Assembly (NCBI GenBank): GCA_951799445.1
Contig: OX637287.1
Span: 18,476,224 to 18,540,223, forward strand
Reading direction: 5' to 3'
From: Pseudisothecium myosuroides
Taxonomy: Eukaryota > Streptophyta > Bryopsida > Hypnales > Lembophyllaceae
Length of the DNA: 64,000 nt
Both the position numbers and the translations under genes were made by a program. The notes beneath the pieces are model-generated. The model ran no database searches, had not been told where the DNA came from, and was given only the letters and a program-made list of their open reading frames with translations. Shown piece by piece: positions 1-11,512 of this stretch; position 1 is the first letter of the stretch; each line of letters opens with the position of its first letter.

Positions 1-1012
1 GGTTTTGCAGGATTTGCACATCCCCTCTGGTGTTGAGCGCATCATTTTCAGGACTCTCAATAGTGACAGGTGACAAGGCACCTCGACCAATTCATGAAAA
101 TCGAGAAACTTCACCACGTTCTGAAGTACAATGTGATTGTAATTGTTGTTTTTTTAAATATGGATTCCAGTGCAATGTGATTCCACTTTCTCAGCTTATG
201 AACCTGCTCTTGTGAAATAGGAAACTGATGTGGAGAAAGGAGTGGGACTCCAGCTATGTGGGTTTCACCACCAACAGTGCTGACTGGCTTGTGAAACACA
301 CCAACATCAAGCTCGTTGGTACGGGTCTTTCATCTGGTGGCTTCTTCTTCCAAATATATCATAAAAGATTAGCTGCATGATATGTGCCGTTTTATTTTGT
401 AGGCATTGATTACCTCTCCACTGCGGCATTTGTTGACATCGTCGCTGCTCACTAAGTTTTGCTAGGGAAGGTGCATTCATCTCCTTCAAATTATGCTCTC
501 ATTTTGTAATGTACCACTGAAGTTTCTCGATTCATCAGAACTTTGGCCTGAAATCTTGCATGCACCCACGTATCAGGATCAATGCGACCAGGTCAACCAC
601 GCTAGAGTACCAAAGCTCTAACTAGCTATGAATCTCATCATAATTTTCGTTGTGTGTGATAGATGTTGTGCAAGGCTCAAGGCGCATTCAGATACACTCG
701 CAATCCGAGGTTTTGAGATCTACGAATCTACATATTAAGGTATGAGGGATCTCTCCCTCTCTTGCCGGTAACTTACTTTCTCCGATCCTCTCTCTTGGGC
801 TTACACATTATTGAGCTTGAATTCAAATGGGGCAAATGGAGAGTTAGCTTAGTTTTGCTAGCTATGGGGCAATCATGGTGGGAAGTTGTGTGGCTGTGAG
901 CTCCCAATTTGTCACTTGGGACTTGTAGAATTATTTTTTTGGAAATTTGCAATTTAAAGTTGATAAAAGTATACAAAAACCCATAAAAAGAGTGTAGAAC
1001 CGAAATAGGGTT
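1..1012. other. Left edge, no gene recognised
   Basis: No open frame here looks like protein on either strand and I recognise no repeat or RNA gene. Composition is ordinary AT-rich plant intergenic DNA. A gene that runs in from outside the window cannot be excluded. Confidence 0.4.
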
Positions 1013-2650
1013 GTGTCACACCCATTATAGTATTTGGTCTAGATTTATGTTTTACTTACAATCCCCCCAAACCTGGCCTAAAAATAGTACAAAAATAACG
1101 GAAAGGTTAGATTTGGAGGATTTGAGTCACACAGCCCCAAAGAGGCTAATTTCCACCATAAATGTGGCGATTCAGGGCTAGGTCAGTCCAAGGGACCCAC
1201 AGCGAGGCCACTAGGTCGGGTCCTCGAGTTAGATTTAGAATTTCCCATTAGATCGACGAATTCCCCAAATCCCGATTGTTAGCATGCAAGAGCCACTCAC
1301 GCAAGACCGGGCCTGTGGAGGAATCTACAGCCCAAAGATGGTGTTGTAGGGTGAATCCAATGCCAGGAGTCCAACGGCGAAATCGGTTCGCCAAGATTCC
1401 TCCACCTGCAGAAGATTCCTGCATCGTCGCTAATTCAAGGAGATGGCCAATTTTAAATCTCCATTGACCAATTGTGCCAGGTATGGAAACGCACTTGCAT
1501 GTCTTTCATGCGACTCCCTGAGAGGTCACGTGAAAAATCCCGGCATCTTCCGACTTGCAGAAGAACCTTTTCCGGGTGGTCAACCCTCCTAACCTCCAAC
1601 GGGAATTTCATGGAAATTACCCAGGTTACAATAAAATCTCACTAAAAATTAGACTAGCTTGTTTTATGTTAATAATGCGCTCCGTGAAGTTTCACTACAT
1701 TCCGATAGCGGCAAGTATCCGAACCGGCGAGATTCCTCGGGAATTAACCACGTGGCGGGGTTCCCGCCGCGTTGACCGGCATTCTGGGACCATACGATGG
1801 CGAAACGAAGTCAATCAAAAGTCCTTCCCGACTCTCTTGCACCTACCGGAGACCCTAGGCTATTCACATTTCTCAAAATAGGAGACCCCCAAGATCTAGG
1901 ATTTTACCACGATTTGGTTTTTAAACTAAATTAGCCTACGATGGGTTTTTGGCCTCGGTACGGGTGGTAGAGAGATCTAGGACTAAACGCGGCGATCTGG
2001 ATCCAACGGCACAATCCGTTTGGCGATTGGAGCTAATCTCCAAAAGTTAGGATGTTGGTCCAGCATAGATGGTAGAAATAGATTTTTTAGAATGTAGGAT
2101 GAAAATCTTTGAGGATGAGGATGAAAATCCTCGTTGATAAGGTTACCTTAGAGCTTTAGAGAGAGGGGTGAGCCCTTGGAAACCTATATAAGGGCCCCAT
2201 TTCTCTCTCTAAAACACCCCCAATTCTTGTTTTGGGTCCGTGGGTCCAAGTTATTTTGGATATTTTGGCGTTTGAAGCCAAAAACCTCTACGGTGTTTTC
2301 GGAGCACTTTTGGCTGTATTGTTGCTTATTTTCAAGCTTTGAAGGTCCTTGGGGGTCCTTCTACCTTGCTTTGTGTACTCTTTTGTGAAGTTTTTGGTAC
2401 CTTGTTGTAAGTGGAGAGCCTCTCTCTCCCTCTTGTACGTGTTGTGGTCTAACTTGTGAAGTTTAAGAGTCTTTTTTGTATCTTGCACTAATCCTAAAGT
2501 CACCCCCCACAGTACCTTGGCGATGCCGCTTTGGGGGGCCTTTAGCGTGTGAGCTTTGTGTTGCCACGTGGTCTAACTTGTGTGATTATCTTTGTGTTTC
2601 GTTACACCCTCTTCTAATCTTTTCCTTGTTGAGTGGACCCCCCTCCGGAA

Positions 2651-2976
2651 CGGCGAAGCTTTGAACCTCCTTGTACATGTTTTTGCTAAGTTAATTCCAA
2701 ACCCTCTTCTAATCTTCTCCTTGTTGAGTGGACCCCCCTCTGGGACGGCGAAGCTTTGAACTCGTGTGTGTTTTCTTTAAAAGTTTAGTTTTTTTCCTCT
2801 TCTAAAGTCTCTCTCATTGTGTGGACCCCCTTGGAAACGGTGAAGCTTTGAACTAGTCACAAAGTAGAAGTCCTAAAGCGTGTGTTAAAAGTGTGGACGG
2901 CGGAGCTTTGAACCCCCGAGGTGTTAAGAAGTCCTAAAGTTGGTGTTAAAACCAACTTAACGGCGAAGCTTTGTAC
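2651..2976 (+). repeat. Five spaced copies of a CGGCGAAGCTTTGAAC motif
   Basis: The 16-base motif starts at 2651, 2746, 2838, 2898 and 2961 with one or two changes per copy. The first three copies are each preceded by a GTGGACCCCC box and a pyrimidine-rich stretch with CTCTTCTAA, so the real unit is about 92-95 bp, shortening to 60-63 bp in the last copies. It is a diverged tandem array, probably internal to the element described around it. Confidence 0.75.
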
Positions 2977-3114
2977 TTCCCCCGTGTTTAGTTCCAAAGT
3001 CTAGTTTCCAAGACCTTTGTGGAAACCTCCAGAGTTTAGCTTCCAAGATATGTAGGTTCTTTTGCATTTAATGAAGTTTAGTTAATCCCAAAGTTTTCTT
3101 TAGTTTAGTTGTTC

Positions 3115-3330
3115 CCCAAGTGTTTAGTGAGTCTGAGTGTTCCCCAGGTTTTAGTGTGTCCAAGTTGCTCCCCAAGTGTTTAGTGAGTCTAGTTGTTCCC
3201 CAAGTTCTATTTTCTCAAGTCTTATTTTCCCCAAGTTCTATTTCCCTCAAGTCCTATTTTTCCCCAAGTTTATTTTCTCCAAGTTCTATTTCTCTCAAGT
3301 CCTATTTTCCCCAAGTTTTTTCTCTTAGTT
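3115..3330 (+). repeat. Diverged tandem array, CCCCAAGTTCTATTT units
   Basis: Short units built on TTCCCCAAGTTCTATTT and TCAAGTCCTATTT alternate about every 15-35 bases. The open frames over it simply read through the repeat and are not taken as genes. Confidence 0.7.
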
Positions 3331-3360
3331 CACCAAAAATCCAATTTTCCCTTAGTAGTC

Positions 3361-3490
3361 AAGGTCCAAAGCCAAAACAGACCAGACCAAGTCGAGAACC
3401 AAACAGACCAGATCAGTCAAGAACCAAACAGACCAGATTAAGTCGAGAGCCAAACAGACCAGATCAAGTCGAGAGCCAAACAGACCAGGT
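3361..3490 (+). repeat. Tandem array of a 23-24-bp unit, CAAACAGACCAGATCAAGTC core
   Basis: Five to six copies of a unit containing CCAAACAGACCAG and AAGTCGAGA lie head to tail, with few changes between neighbours, so the array is fairly recent. It reads as an open frame because the unit has no stop codon in two phases. Confidence 0.8.
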
Positions 3491-4223
3491 CACATCATCA
3501 GAAATCAAAAGAAAACAAATAAATAAATATTTATTTATTTTTTGTTTGAACCCGACCCCCCAGCAGCTAGCCAACCAGCCGGGAGGCCAGGCTTGGTCCG
3601 GCAGGCAGCTGGGGCCCCAGTTCGGTCCCCATTTTTGGACTCCTTTTTTCTGATTTTTGGTTTCTCTCACACCAGAACAAAACAAAGACAAGATAAATAA
3701 AGCAAAGAAAAATGGGGGGCTGACCTATTGCTAAATAGGGATTAGGGTCTAAAATCAAAAAGGGAGAAGGGAGAAAAGAGCGGAGCACCACCGTACCTGC
3801 ACACAAGGAAGTCTCACCCTCACTAACAACTACAAAACACTTTACACACAATGGAGGAAGGGTAGAGAAAAATCGAATGAAATAGGGGAGAGGTGAGAGA
3901 GACGAAGAATAGTGACCTAGGCTTAGAGTAGGTCGACCTAAGAAAAAATCTTGAGAATTTGTGGTGACCGTTGAGAAAAGGATTAGGATGACACAAAGGC
4001 AAAATTGTGTAAGAGGATAGTTGGCATCTTAAAAACCTCCTTGAAGTTTGAGACCATAGCGTAAGACTCATAAAAGCTTAGGTGGAATAGTACTAGTGTA
4101 GAAGGAGAGAGGAAGAAAGAAAAGAAGGGAGAAGAAGAAAGAAAGAGTTTAGATCATCAAAAATTGTAATATTTTCTAAATAAGTAGTGAGCTTGGAAAA
4201 TCAAACAAAAACCAAAGATTACC

Positions 4224-4286
4224 ATGGAGCATGAGGATGTACACGTGGACGTGGACGAAGTTATTTCCGAAACCGGTAGTGAAGAG
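4224..4286 (+). CDS. Candidate short first coding exon (speculative)
   Basis: An ATG in a good context (ACCATGG) opens a 21-codon acidic frame (starts MEHEDVHVDVDEV) that ends exactly at a consensus donor, GAG|GTGAGT. A purine-rich stretch upstream could be a 5' leader. I found no downstream exon to join to it, so this may be the start of an unrecognised gene, part of the mobile element to the left, or chance. Confidence 0.15.
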
Positions 4287-4289
4287 GTG

Positions 4290-5400
4290 AGTTTTTGATT
4301 TAATCTTTGATGTTTCTCCCTAATTAGCATTTATTTTCCTAATCAGCCCTTAGAGCGTGATTAGCATCCGAGATTAGTGTAAATTAGAAGTTTAGATTCA
4401 AACTTCGGATTTTTTACTCCTAATTAACCCTAACTTCCTTTTCTAAACTACCCTAAGGTTTCACTGGAAATTTTAACCCCCTAAGTTAAACTTCCAAATT
4501 AATTCTACTTTTTAACTTCCCAAAGTTAACTCTAGATTTTGACCTTAGAATTTTAACTTTAAGAAATAAAATATAAATTTATTCTAATTCTAACCGCTAA
4601 TTAATCCCTAATTCTAATCCTAAATTCTCTTTCTAATTTAAACTCCTAAGGTCCGTCCATGATTCTTTTTGGATGAATTTTACTTAGAGTAAGAGTTGAA
4701 ACTTTAGGGGTAGCTTTTAAAAGCAGAACTTCTAGGTAGAGTTTTAAAAACCCAAGATAGTCTTAGAGGTTCATGGAAGGAACATAGGGGTTCCCCTTTT
4801 CACGTAATTAGAGACGTTAGAAATGACACCAAATACCCAGTCTACCCTCGACATAGGATAGATAGTTAGGGAGTTAGAATTTCACCATCACCCCTAAGCA
4901 TTGCAGTTATCTTGTGAGTTACTACATGCATTCTAATTATTCGCTGCCATCCACGACACTTGGAAACGTTAGCAAAAAAGATCCATTGCTTGGAAGGCAC
5001 AGTGAACCGTGCTCACAACACCCCCATATATTAAAAAAGTGGATAAAGGCATAGAACCTGGTCGGTGTTCGCTTTATTATCAAGGGTGGGTAATCTAGCG
5101 CCCACAGTGGCCTTTGGGGATTTCATCAGCGTCCTGATGCAACTTGATTTCTTGTCACAAATGATCAACGGAAGTAGACAGAGGGTAAGCAATTTCTGGA
5201 GGAGAAATGATCTCTGACTTGACGAGTGCGGTTTAGGGTTTAGGGTTTCAAAATAGGATTGCAATTCGTTGAATGTGGGAAAGACTTAATGTACAGAACT
5301 TCGTGCACGCGCCTATATTCTCGGGCACAACTAATTTCAATGGCAACATTTTTGGGATCATGACCGGTACCGCTATGTTTTATTTGTCGAAACTTGCAGT
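4290..5400. other. AT-rich intergenic DNA
   Basis: The stretch 4290-4680 is unusually rich in TAATTCTAA/TTAACTT-like words. No coding frame or RNA gene is recognised. A short telomere-like motif (GGGTTTAGGGTTT) lies near 5234. Confidence 0.4.
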
Positions 5401-5439
5401 GGTACCGTAGTCAGCTACCAGATTGCGTTCTTACAGATT

Positions 5440-6711
5440 TTGGTCTTCCGTCATGCATCTAAATACCTTTCATGGAATTGTCTGCAGGTGGGGGCCGCAG
5501 ATAGAGGCAGGACCTGCCAGGAGCCGCCAGTCATTCTGTAAGGGTAAGTTCTCCTTTGTCTCTGAGCGATTTTCATCGAACATCATTATCATAGAGTTAA
5601 AGCAACTTACCGTTTCCAATTTCAAAGTATAATGAGTTAAACCAAGTTACAACCTCACGACTACCAATGTGATTTTCGAGCATGATTCTCATTGCTTTTT
5701 CTGGTACTTCCAAAGTTGATTTGTTGGCTCTTCGAGTGTGCTATACTAATTTGGCATGGTTCTATTAATCATTGTACTTCTTGAAATTGGTTGTTATTTG
5801 TACGTCTTATCATCTGTATGTTTTCAGACAGATGGAGAATGCCCAAACACTATCGTCGTCTCAGGTTGTGATATTATGAAGCCACGAACTGCTGCGGCAG
5901 ATCATATTTCGCAAGCAACTATTCCACCTTGTCGCCTGTGGCGCAATCTTACGCAGCTTTGAGAACTTCCCTGATTCTTGCTACAAAACTTGGGGTCATT
6001 AATCAGAATCTTTTGTTTTAACATCACATAGATTGAGTCTGTTATGTTGGTTTAGGGTGGACCACGAATCATCTTGTCACTGAACTTTCGCTTTGATTCC
6101 AAAATGTAGCTCTCAGTTGGCGCTTTATATGCTCTATGTGAAGCAGTTCAAAGATGGTGGGAAATCGCCTCACCTGAAGAAGCTCAAGACTATTATTCAT
6201 CCTGGTGAAGTGAATTTTCGACCTGTTCTGCATGTTTTTGGAACCGTATTTTTTATGTTTAAAAAAAAAATTTGTAGAGTCCTTGTAAACTTGTCCCTTG
6301 CCATTCAGTTATCATCATGTATGCAATGGGTTGGCAGTCTAGGATACTTTGACAAGCTTAAGCTTATAGCATTTTGATTGGTATACTATTTGTAGGTTAA
6401 CAAAGTATGAGAGCTTCCTCCGAACAGCAATATCCTTGCAACGTATACTGATAGTCCTGAGGTACATTTGCCCTCTATTGTTGGAAACTCTCATGTGATA
6501 GCATAGATAAACTAGGAACATGTTCACGTGTTTCCTCAATTGTGGTGGACACAATTGTTTTCTTACTTTCTTGACAATTTTATTGGCAGCTTGAAATTCT
6601 TTGGGCCTGAGTGCAATTACTTGCATCGTCAAGCTCAGTGGTTCCCACAAACAAAAAAAAGGAGGAACGATAATGATGGAGAGTTGATTGTTTAGCATTG
6701 GCGAAAGGGGC
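5440..6711 (+). pseudogene. Scattered exon-like scraps, gene not recognised
   Basis: Several short stretches look protein-like but are broken by stops or frame changes: one after a CAG at about 5488, one after TTTTCAG at about 5829 that drifts between frames to about 5990, one around 6110-6200 that reads as YALCEAVQRWWEIASPEE in one frame, and a basic piece at about 6590-6710 (contains FFGPECNYLHRQAQWF) ending at TAG. I could not identify the family or join them into one frame. They could be remains of a gene or upstream exons of the oxygenase-like locus that follows. Confidence 0.2.
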
Positions 6712-7068
6712 TTGTTTTCAAATCAGGTAATACTTCCCTCTAAAACTTTAGATTTTGATTGGAATATAATTATGTGAAATGGGTTTTGATGTCAGCGAAA
6801 TATAGCCTACACTGTAGTGCTATCAGATTAGCTTTTCATTAATCTTAAAGAAAGATGCCTCACAATGCGTGATGTGTATTGATTATTTAGGATTGAGACC
6901 CATTCACAAAGTTATATTTTTATTGAAGTATTATTTCTTTTTTGTATTTAATTCATAAAATGAAGGCATGTTTACATTCGGTTAATTAAGTCATTAACCT
7001 TTATAATGAATGTATTATAATATTTTGAATGGTTATTTAACATTATATTTGTATTTTTTTGTTATAGG

Positions 7069-8686
7069 ATGGGGAAAAACGCTAGAAAAAAGGAAGCTAG
7101 AAAGAAGGATGCTGGCAAACAAGATAAATCGGTGAATGAAGATGACGATTGCCAAACTTTTCAAAACAGTTTTATTTGGCAGTTGAAGATTGGTCAAGGA
7201 ACATCTAATGGTTTGGGCCATTGTGTTTATTGTGATCAAGATGTGCCTATCAACATGAAGAGCCTTCGTGATCATTATGATACTAGTAAGCACAAAAAAA
7301 TGAAACCATCCATAACCTTTTACCGGTGTTTGAAGGTTATGGTATGGGTTGGATTCCTGGCAAGAGGAGGTTTTATTGTGCAGACTGTGACGAGGAGATG
7401 GATGCAAGGCTAAAAATACTATTACAACATATTGAAAACCATGGAAAATTAGATCGAGCGGTTGCAAGAGAAGCCAAGGATGATTTTGGCAATGCAGGTT
7501 CAGTCATCAAAGTTTTCAAAGTTAAGCTTTGGAAAGTAGAATTAAGTTCTACTAATGCTGGATTGAATCTCCAGTTGCTAAAATCTTTGAGATTAAAATC
7601 GCCTTTTGTTTTACGGGAAGATTCACCATCAGCCTCCTTTATCGCCAGTTTGAGAAACGATGTGTTTTCAAAAACCGACTTGGCTTTGATGACTTGTGTA
7701 GCATCTTTTTTAGATAAGGAAGGTGACTCAGTGGATAGGTCAGAGAAAATATAAGGTTCTAACATGAAGGCCTTTGGAATGCGAAGAGCGATGGGCGACA
7801 CGAGTTGGTAAGTTTGTATTTTGTAATGTTTTTTTATTGTAGACACTTGATAAAATTTAAGGTGCATTTTAAAGTTTTTTTGTATTTTTTTAACATTGTT
7901 GTTTTTTGATTCACAGGTATAAACATCAAAATACAAATCTTTACAAACTTTCTGAGGAGTTGGCCACATTCATTTCAGACCGACTTGCAGTTCATTATCC
8001 GACAGTTTTTCTTCATTTGAAGAAAATTGTACAAGTGGAAAGTGCAGGCGCTAATGTGACTATTGGGGGTTCTCCATTCACGTCTTTTGCGATGACAAGG
8101 GATTACAATGTCCGCCCACACATTGATCAAGATGACTATGATCTTGGCTTCATCATATGGTTGCAAGAAGGTAAACATTTCATTGTTAAGTTCAATTCTT
8201 TGATAGTTGTTTCTTTGTTTATTTAAATGTTTACTAAGTATTTTTTTTGTTAGTACAGATATTGCACAAGAAAGTCAAGATACTTCTCTTTTTGCCTTTC
8301 CTGAGTTCGAGGTTTCTTTTGTTCCAGCTCATGGCGAAGTCCTTTGTTTCGGAGCAAGTGGGGTGCATCATTGTACCAGGGTCTTACAAAAAAGGAATCA
8401 ACTTGGATTAGCCTTTTTTCAAAAAGCTTCTCTATTTAGACAGGTGAGGAGACTATCAAATGCACCTATGGATGGAGTTATAGCAGACATTGAACCTAAG
8501 AGGGGAAAAATTCCTGAAAAAACCATTTCGGAGAGGAAAGCCGATTTTGAAGTTCGGAAGAGTACATATGCAAGGAAATTGGCAGGAGGGGACCATTTCC
8601 TTATGCAATTTTTAAACGACTTTTATGTATTGAATTTTATCTACATATATATTCTGATGAGTGAGATTGATAACACCATTCAATAG
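7069..8686 (+). pseudogene. TET/JBP-like 2OG-Fe(II) oxygenase with zinc finger, broken
   Basis: The ATG at 7069 sits just after a TTATAG acceptor, so a 5' untranslated exon is likely. Exons: 7069-7807, 7917-8170, 8259-8686. The N-terminus is very basic (GKNARKKEARKKDAGK), then a C2H2/U1-like finger (C-V-Y-C followed by H-Y-D-T-S-K-H) at about residues 55-80. Exons 2 and 3 give the oxygenase core: an iron-binding H-x-D (RPHIDQDDYDLGF), and the distal His in the GEVLCFGASGVHHCTRV region. This is the pattern of the TET/JBP-type 2OGFeDO superfamily; known members oxidise 5-methyl bases in DNA. Two lesions are visible: a frame change at a run of seven A (about 7296), and an in-frame TAA (7752-7754) before the first donor. 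Introns still splice in frame, so decay looks recent. Family assignment is from motif pattern only. Confidence 0.5.
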
Positions 8687-10235
8687 AATTGAATTTGTCC
8701 ATTATTGTGTGTGTTTTTGTAGATGATTTCAATCAACTTTTGATTTAATACTTGTTTGTATTATTTTCATTGTTTGGCATTGTTGATTTGACAACATTGT
8801 TTTAGATTCCTTTTAATACATTGGGTTTATTTCATATGTTTTCAATGGCATGGAACTTGTCCTTGATTTATGAATCCAATGTTTCCTAAGTTATCCTCAG
8901 TTTTTGGGTTTTCAATTTCAAGGATTCTCGAGTCCAATTGCAGCAGTCATGGATTGGGAATTAGAGCCGAATTTAGTTGGAGTTTTGCTTGGCAATCTAG
9001 AATTTGTACGGCGGAAGTTTCTGGGTTTAGGGTTGTGTATTGTATTGGTGGGTGGCAAGGCTCTCTAATCATAAAATTTAGAGGTTTTGATTGAATTGAC
9101 GAGTGCCAATGTTGAGCTCATCTCTTTACTTGGAGGCCCCTTCGAGCTTTAGGGTCCTTGCACATACAAGTGATACGTGAATTCTCTAACTTTAATGTTG
9201 TTGAAGATGGATCATATTCTTTCCGTCAGTTTTAGCATTTCAACCAATATGTAGGAGTGTGGTTTTGTTGGGAGAGAAGTACGTAGTTGTGAACAGGTCA
9301 TGTTGGGTACTTTGTAATCATTTTGTGTGAATTACTTATGCAATATCAAAGTAGGAAGTCTTAGACCGCTATACTTGACAGTAGGCAACCCCACTTTCAC
9401 TCAAACATCAGTGGCTATTGGTATTTAGCCGAGTCATGCATATACCACCTTCTAATATGTCCAACAAAGTGTTTGAATTCATTACTTATTAGTAACAGGG
9501 ATTAATATGGACACCGCATGAGATTCTTATTTGTTTTAGTATCCTGTGCCTTATTATGAGGGCTTACCAAGAAAGAAAATGCCCCTTGTTCCTGTGCATT
9601 TTTTTGGCTTGTAGGTGAAAGACTGCATTTTACGCTCACGTTCTTTGACTCATAGATCAAAATGAAATGATTCAAAGCTTTTCATTTATATATAAATCTA
9701 GAAAATCAATTTCAAATTTTTATTTTTGAAAAAAATGATTTTTTCTGATTTGTCCAGATTGCCTATGTACAAAAAAAAGTAACATATTAGGCCATAACTT
9801 TTGACTCATATTTCCAAATGTCATGAAATTTAGTGCACATGAAAGGTATTCATTATCCACACCTTTTGTTAAAATTTTAGCCTAAAATATGCAAATCTTT
9901 AGTCACATGTACTTGCCCAAAATTTCTATGTTGCGAAAAAACGCATGTTGGTTCTTTAGAGATTAATCCACTTTCTAAATAGGGACCCAATGTGGTAATA
10001 TCTTGAGGAGATAAAATTTTGCAATATTATTGCTAATGCCCTAAGAGCATCTTTATTCCAACCATTTAAAACACCTAATCACTTAAAATTTTTTCAATCT
10101 TCATAGAATGGGCCCTCCACAATTCAAAGAGAGAGTGCCTTGTCCTCATTCTTTAAAGATTGAGAATAGGGAGAAGAAGGTGTGACAGCCTCTAGTGTCA
10201 TTTGGTCCCTTGAAATTGAAGGTGGGATGACCTAG
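8687..10235. other. AT-rich intergenic DNA
   Basis: No gene found. Around 9780-9900 a stretch resembling low-copy repeat DNA (CCATAACTTTTGACTCATATTTCC) has a looser relative near 42100. Confidence 0.4.
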
Positions 10236-10502
10236 TCGAGCTTATAGTTGTATGACAAGCCTCTTGCAAAGGTCCAACCAAGGGTGAATGTAAAAAAAGG
10301 CCAAAACCCTATTTTGTACCATATTAATTCTATTTCTCTACACCTCTCCTAGCTAATTTGGGCCATTTGATTGCAAATATGAATTTAAAAATTTGTAAAT
10401 TATTTCATGCCCTGCAAAGAAAAAGTTCCACCAAAGGTTCAGGGATAAAACGGGGGGCAAAATGGCCTCCGCTAGAGGCTTGTCATACAACTATAAGCTC
10501 GA
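10236..10502. repeat. 267-bp unit bounded by perfect 29-bp inverted repeats
   Basis: The arm at 10236-10264 (begins TCGAGCTTATAGTTG) is repeated exactly in reverse complement at 10474-10502. The 209 bases between carry no coding frame. This could be a MITE with 29-bp terminal repeats, although no target-site duplication is visible outside the arms, or two copies of one repeat in opposite orientation. Confidence 0.8.
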
Positions 10503-10622
10503 CCCAATGAACCCATACAATTCGATAAATAATCCCCAAGTATATGTAAGAGGCCTAGACCCATGATTAGTTTTTTTTCTCATTTTTTATGAAGGTGCCA
10601 AAGTGGCGATAATGAATGTTAT

Positions 10623-10707
10623 AGTGGTGCTCCAAATTTCAACATTCATCCACATATTGGATAGAAAATGTCATATGTGGATGAATGTTGAAATTTGGAG
10701 CACCACT
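10623..10707. repeat. Perfect 35-bp hairpin with 15-base loop
   Basis: The left arm 10623-10657 (starts AGTGGTGCTCCAAATTTC) pairs without mismatch with 10673-10707; the loop is TGGATAGAAAATGTC. A transcript from either strand would form a perfect 35-bp duplex. It may be the core of a small fold-back MITE or an inverted duplication able to give small RNAs. No TSD was found. Confidence 0.9.
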
Positions 10708-10749
10708 AAGTGGCAATTTCATCCAATTTTTTTTTAATTGAATTTTTCT

Positions 10750-11282
10750 GGCAATTTTCTACCTTTTTAGTACCATTTTTTTCTATAGGCTTGGCATAAC
10801 ATTGTTAACCAACGTTGGGGGGGGGTCCATTTGATCTCCCCCAAACATGGAGCCCCCTAACATTGGTCCACAAACTCTAGACTTTGCTATCATGGGTAGT
10901 AGTTTGCCAGGTAGCAGTTCTCAGTAACAAGGTATGTGATCATCAGGTTGAGCCAATAGCTACCTTGCTTCATGTCAATCACATATCCTGAATGAGCTAG
11001 TAGTGCTATTGCAATTTAAACTAAACTTCCCCCAGGGATCCCGAGAGGAATTATCCCTCCTGCAAGGGGGAAGGGATCTGGTCTGTAAACAATGTTATGG
11101 GTGCAAGGTCCATTACCGTACGTGAAGGTCTGATTCGGCAGTGAAGTACCGAATTAGTTTCTTTTTCAGACGCAAAGGGATTTGGTAGGTGGTATATTCT
11201 AGGATATTCCAGAAATTCGCTTGTAATCTTCCAAAAATTTCACTTGTAATATTTTCAAAAATTGAGACATCCCAAAAAATAC
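10750..11282. other. Intergenic DNA
   Basis: Nothing coding recognised. A G8 run lies at about 10818. Confidence 0.4.
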
Positions 11283-11512
11283 TTAACCCTTAAACGTTGA
11301 GGCGGACACTTTGAGTCCGATGGATGATAGGGAATCAAACTGTATAGGACAGAAGTGCAACTATTCATCCTCGAAATTTGTTGTGGAAAGGGAAGATCTT
11401 CTAAAGTAGTTTGACTTGCAATGAGTATTTTTGCAATTTTACAGGCTAATGATTCACACGGTAATAGAAAAGGATGATTTCAAGGGTCACCCCTTTGACG
11501 TTTAAGGGTTAA
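11283..11512. mobile_element. TTAA-flanked MITE, 230-bp family, copy 1
   Basis: TTAA at 11283-11286 and 11509-11512 flanks a body whose ends are inverted repeats: CCCTTAAACGT at the left and ACGTTTAAGGG at the right. TTAA target duplication with CCC-type ends is the known signature of piggyBac superfamily elements. It is non-coding and almost the same length as the two copies at 40.9-41.3 kb. Confidence 0.8.

Larger units (their letters stand above)
1013..4200 (+). mobile_element. Possible LTR-type element (LTR and leader only)
   Basis: The block opens with TGTCACACCC, the sort of start seen in plant Ty3-type LTRs. A TATA-like box (CTATATAAGG, near 2184) is followed by pyrimidine-rich transcribed-looking DNA with short reiterated motifs (2611-2975, 3115-3330, 3361-3490) and purine-rich DNA up to about 4150. 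No gag, protease, reverse transcriptase or integrase frame follows, no second LTR copy is in the window, and I could not find a convincing end or target-site duplication. It could be a solo LTR, a non-autonomous derivative, or a promoter region of another kind. Confidence 0.25.

Noticed and set aside
3120..3653. 177-codon frame over the repeats at 3.1-3.65 kb
   Set aside because: It reads straight through two tandem repeat arrays and shows repeat-driven composition; no family is recognised.
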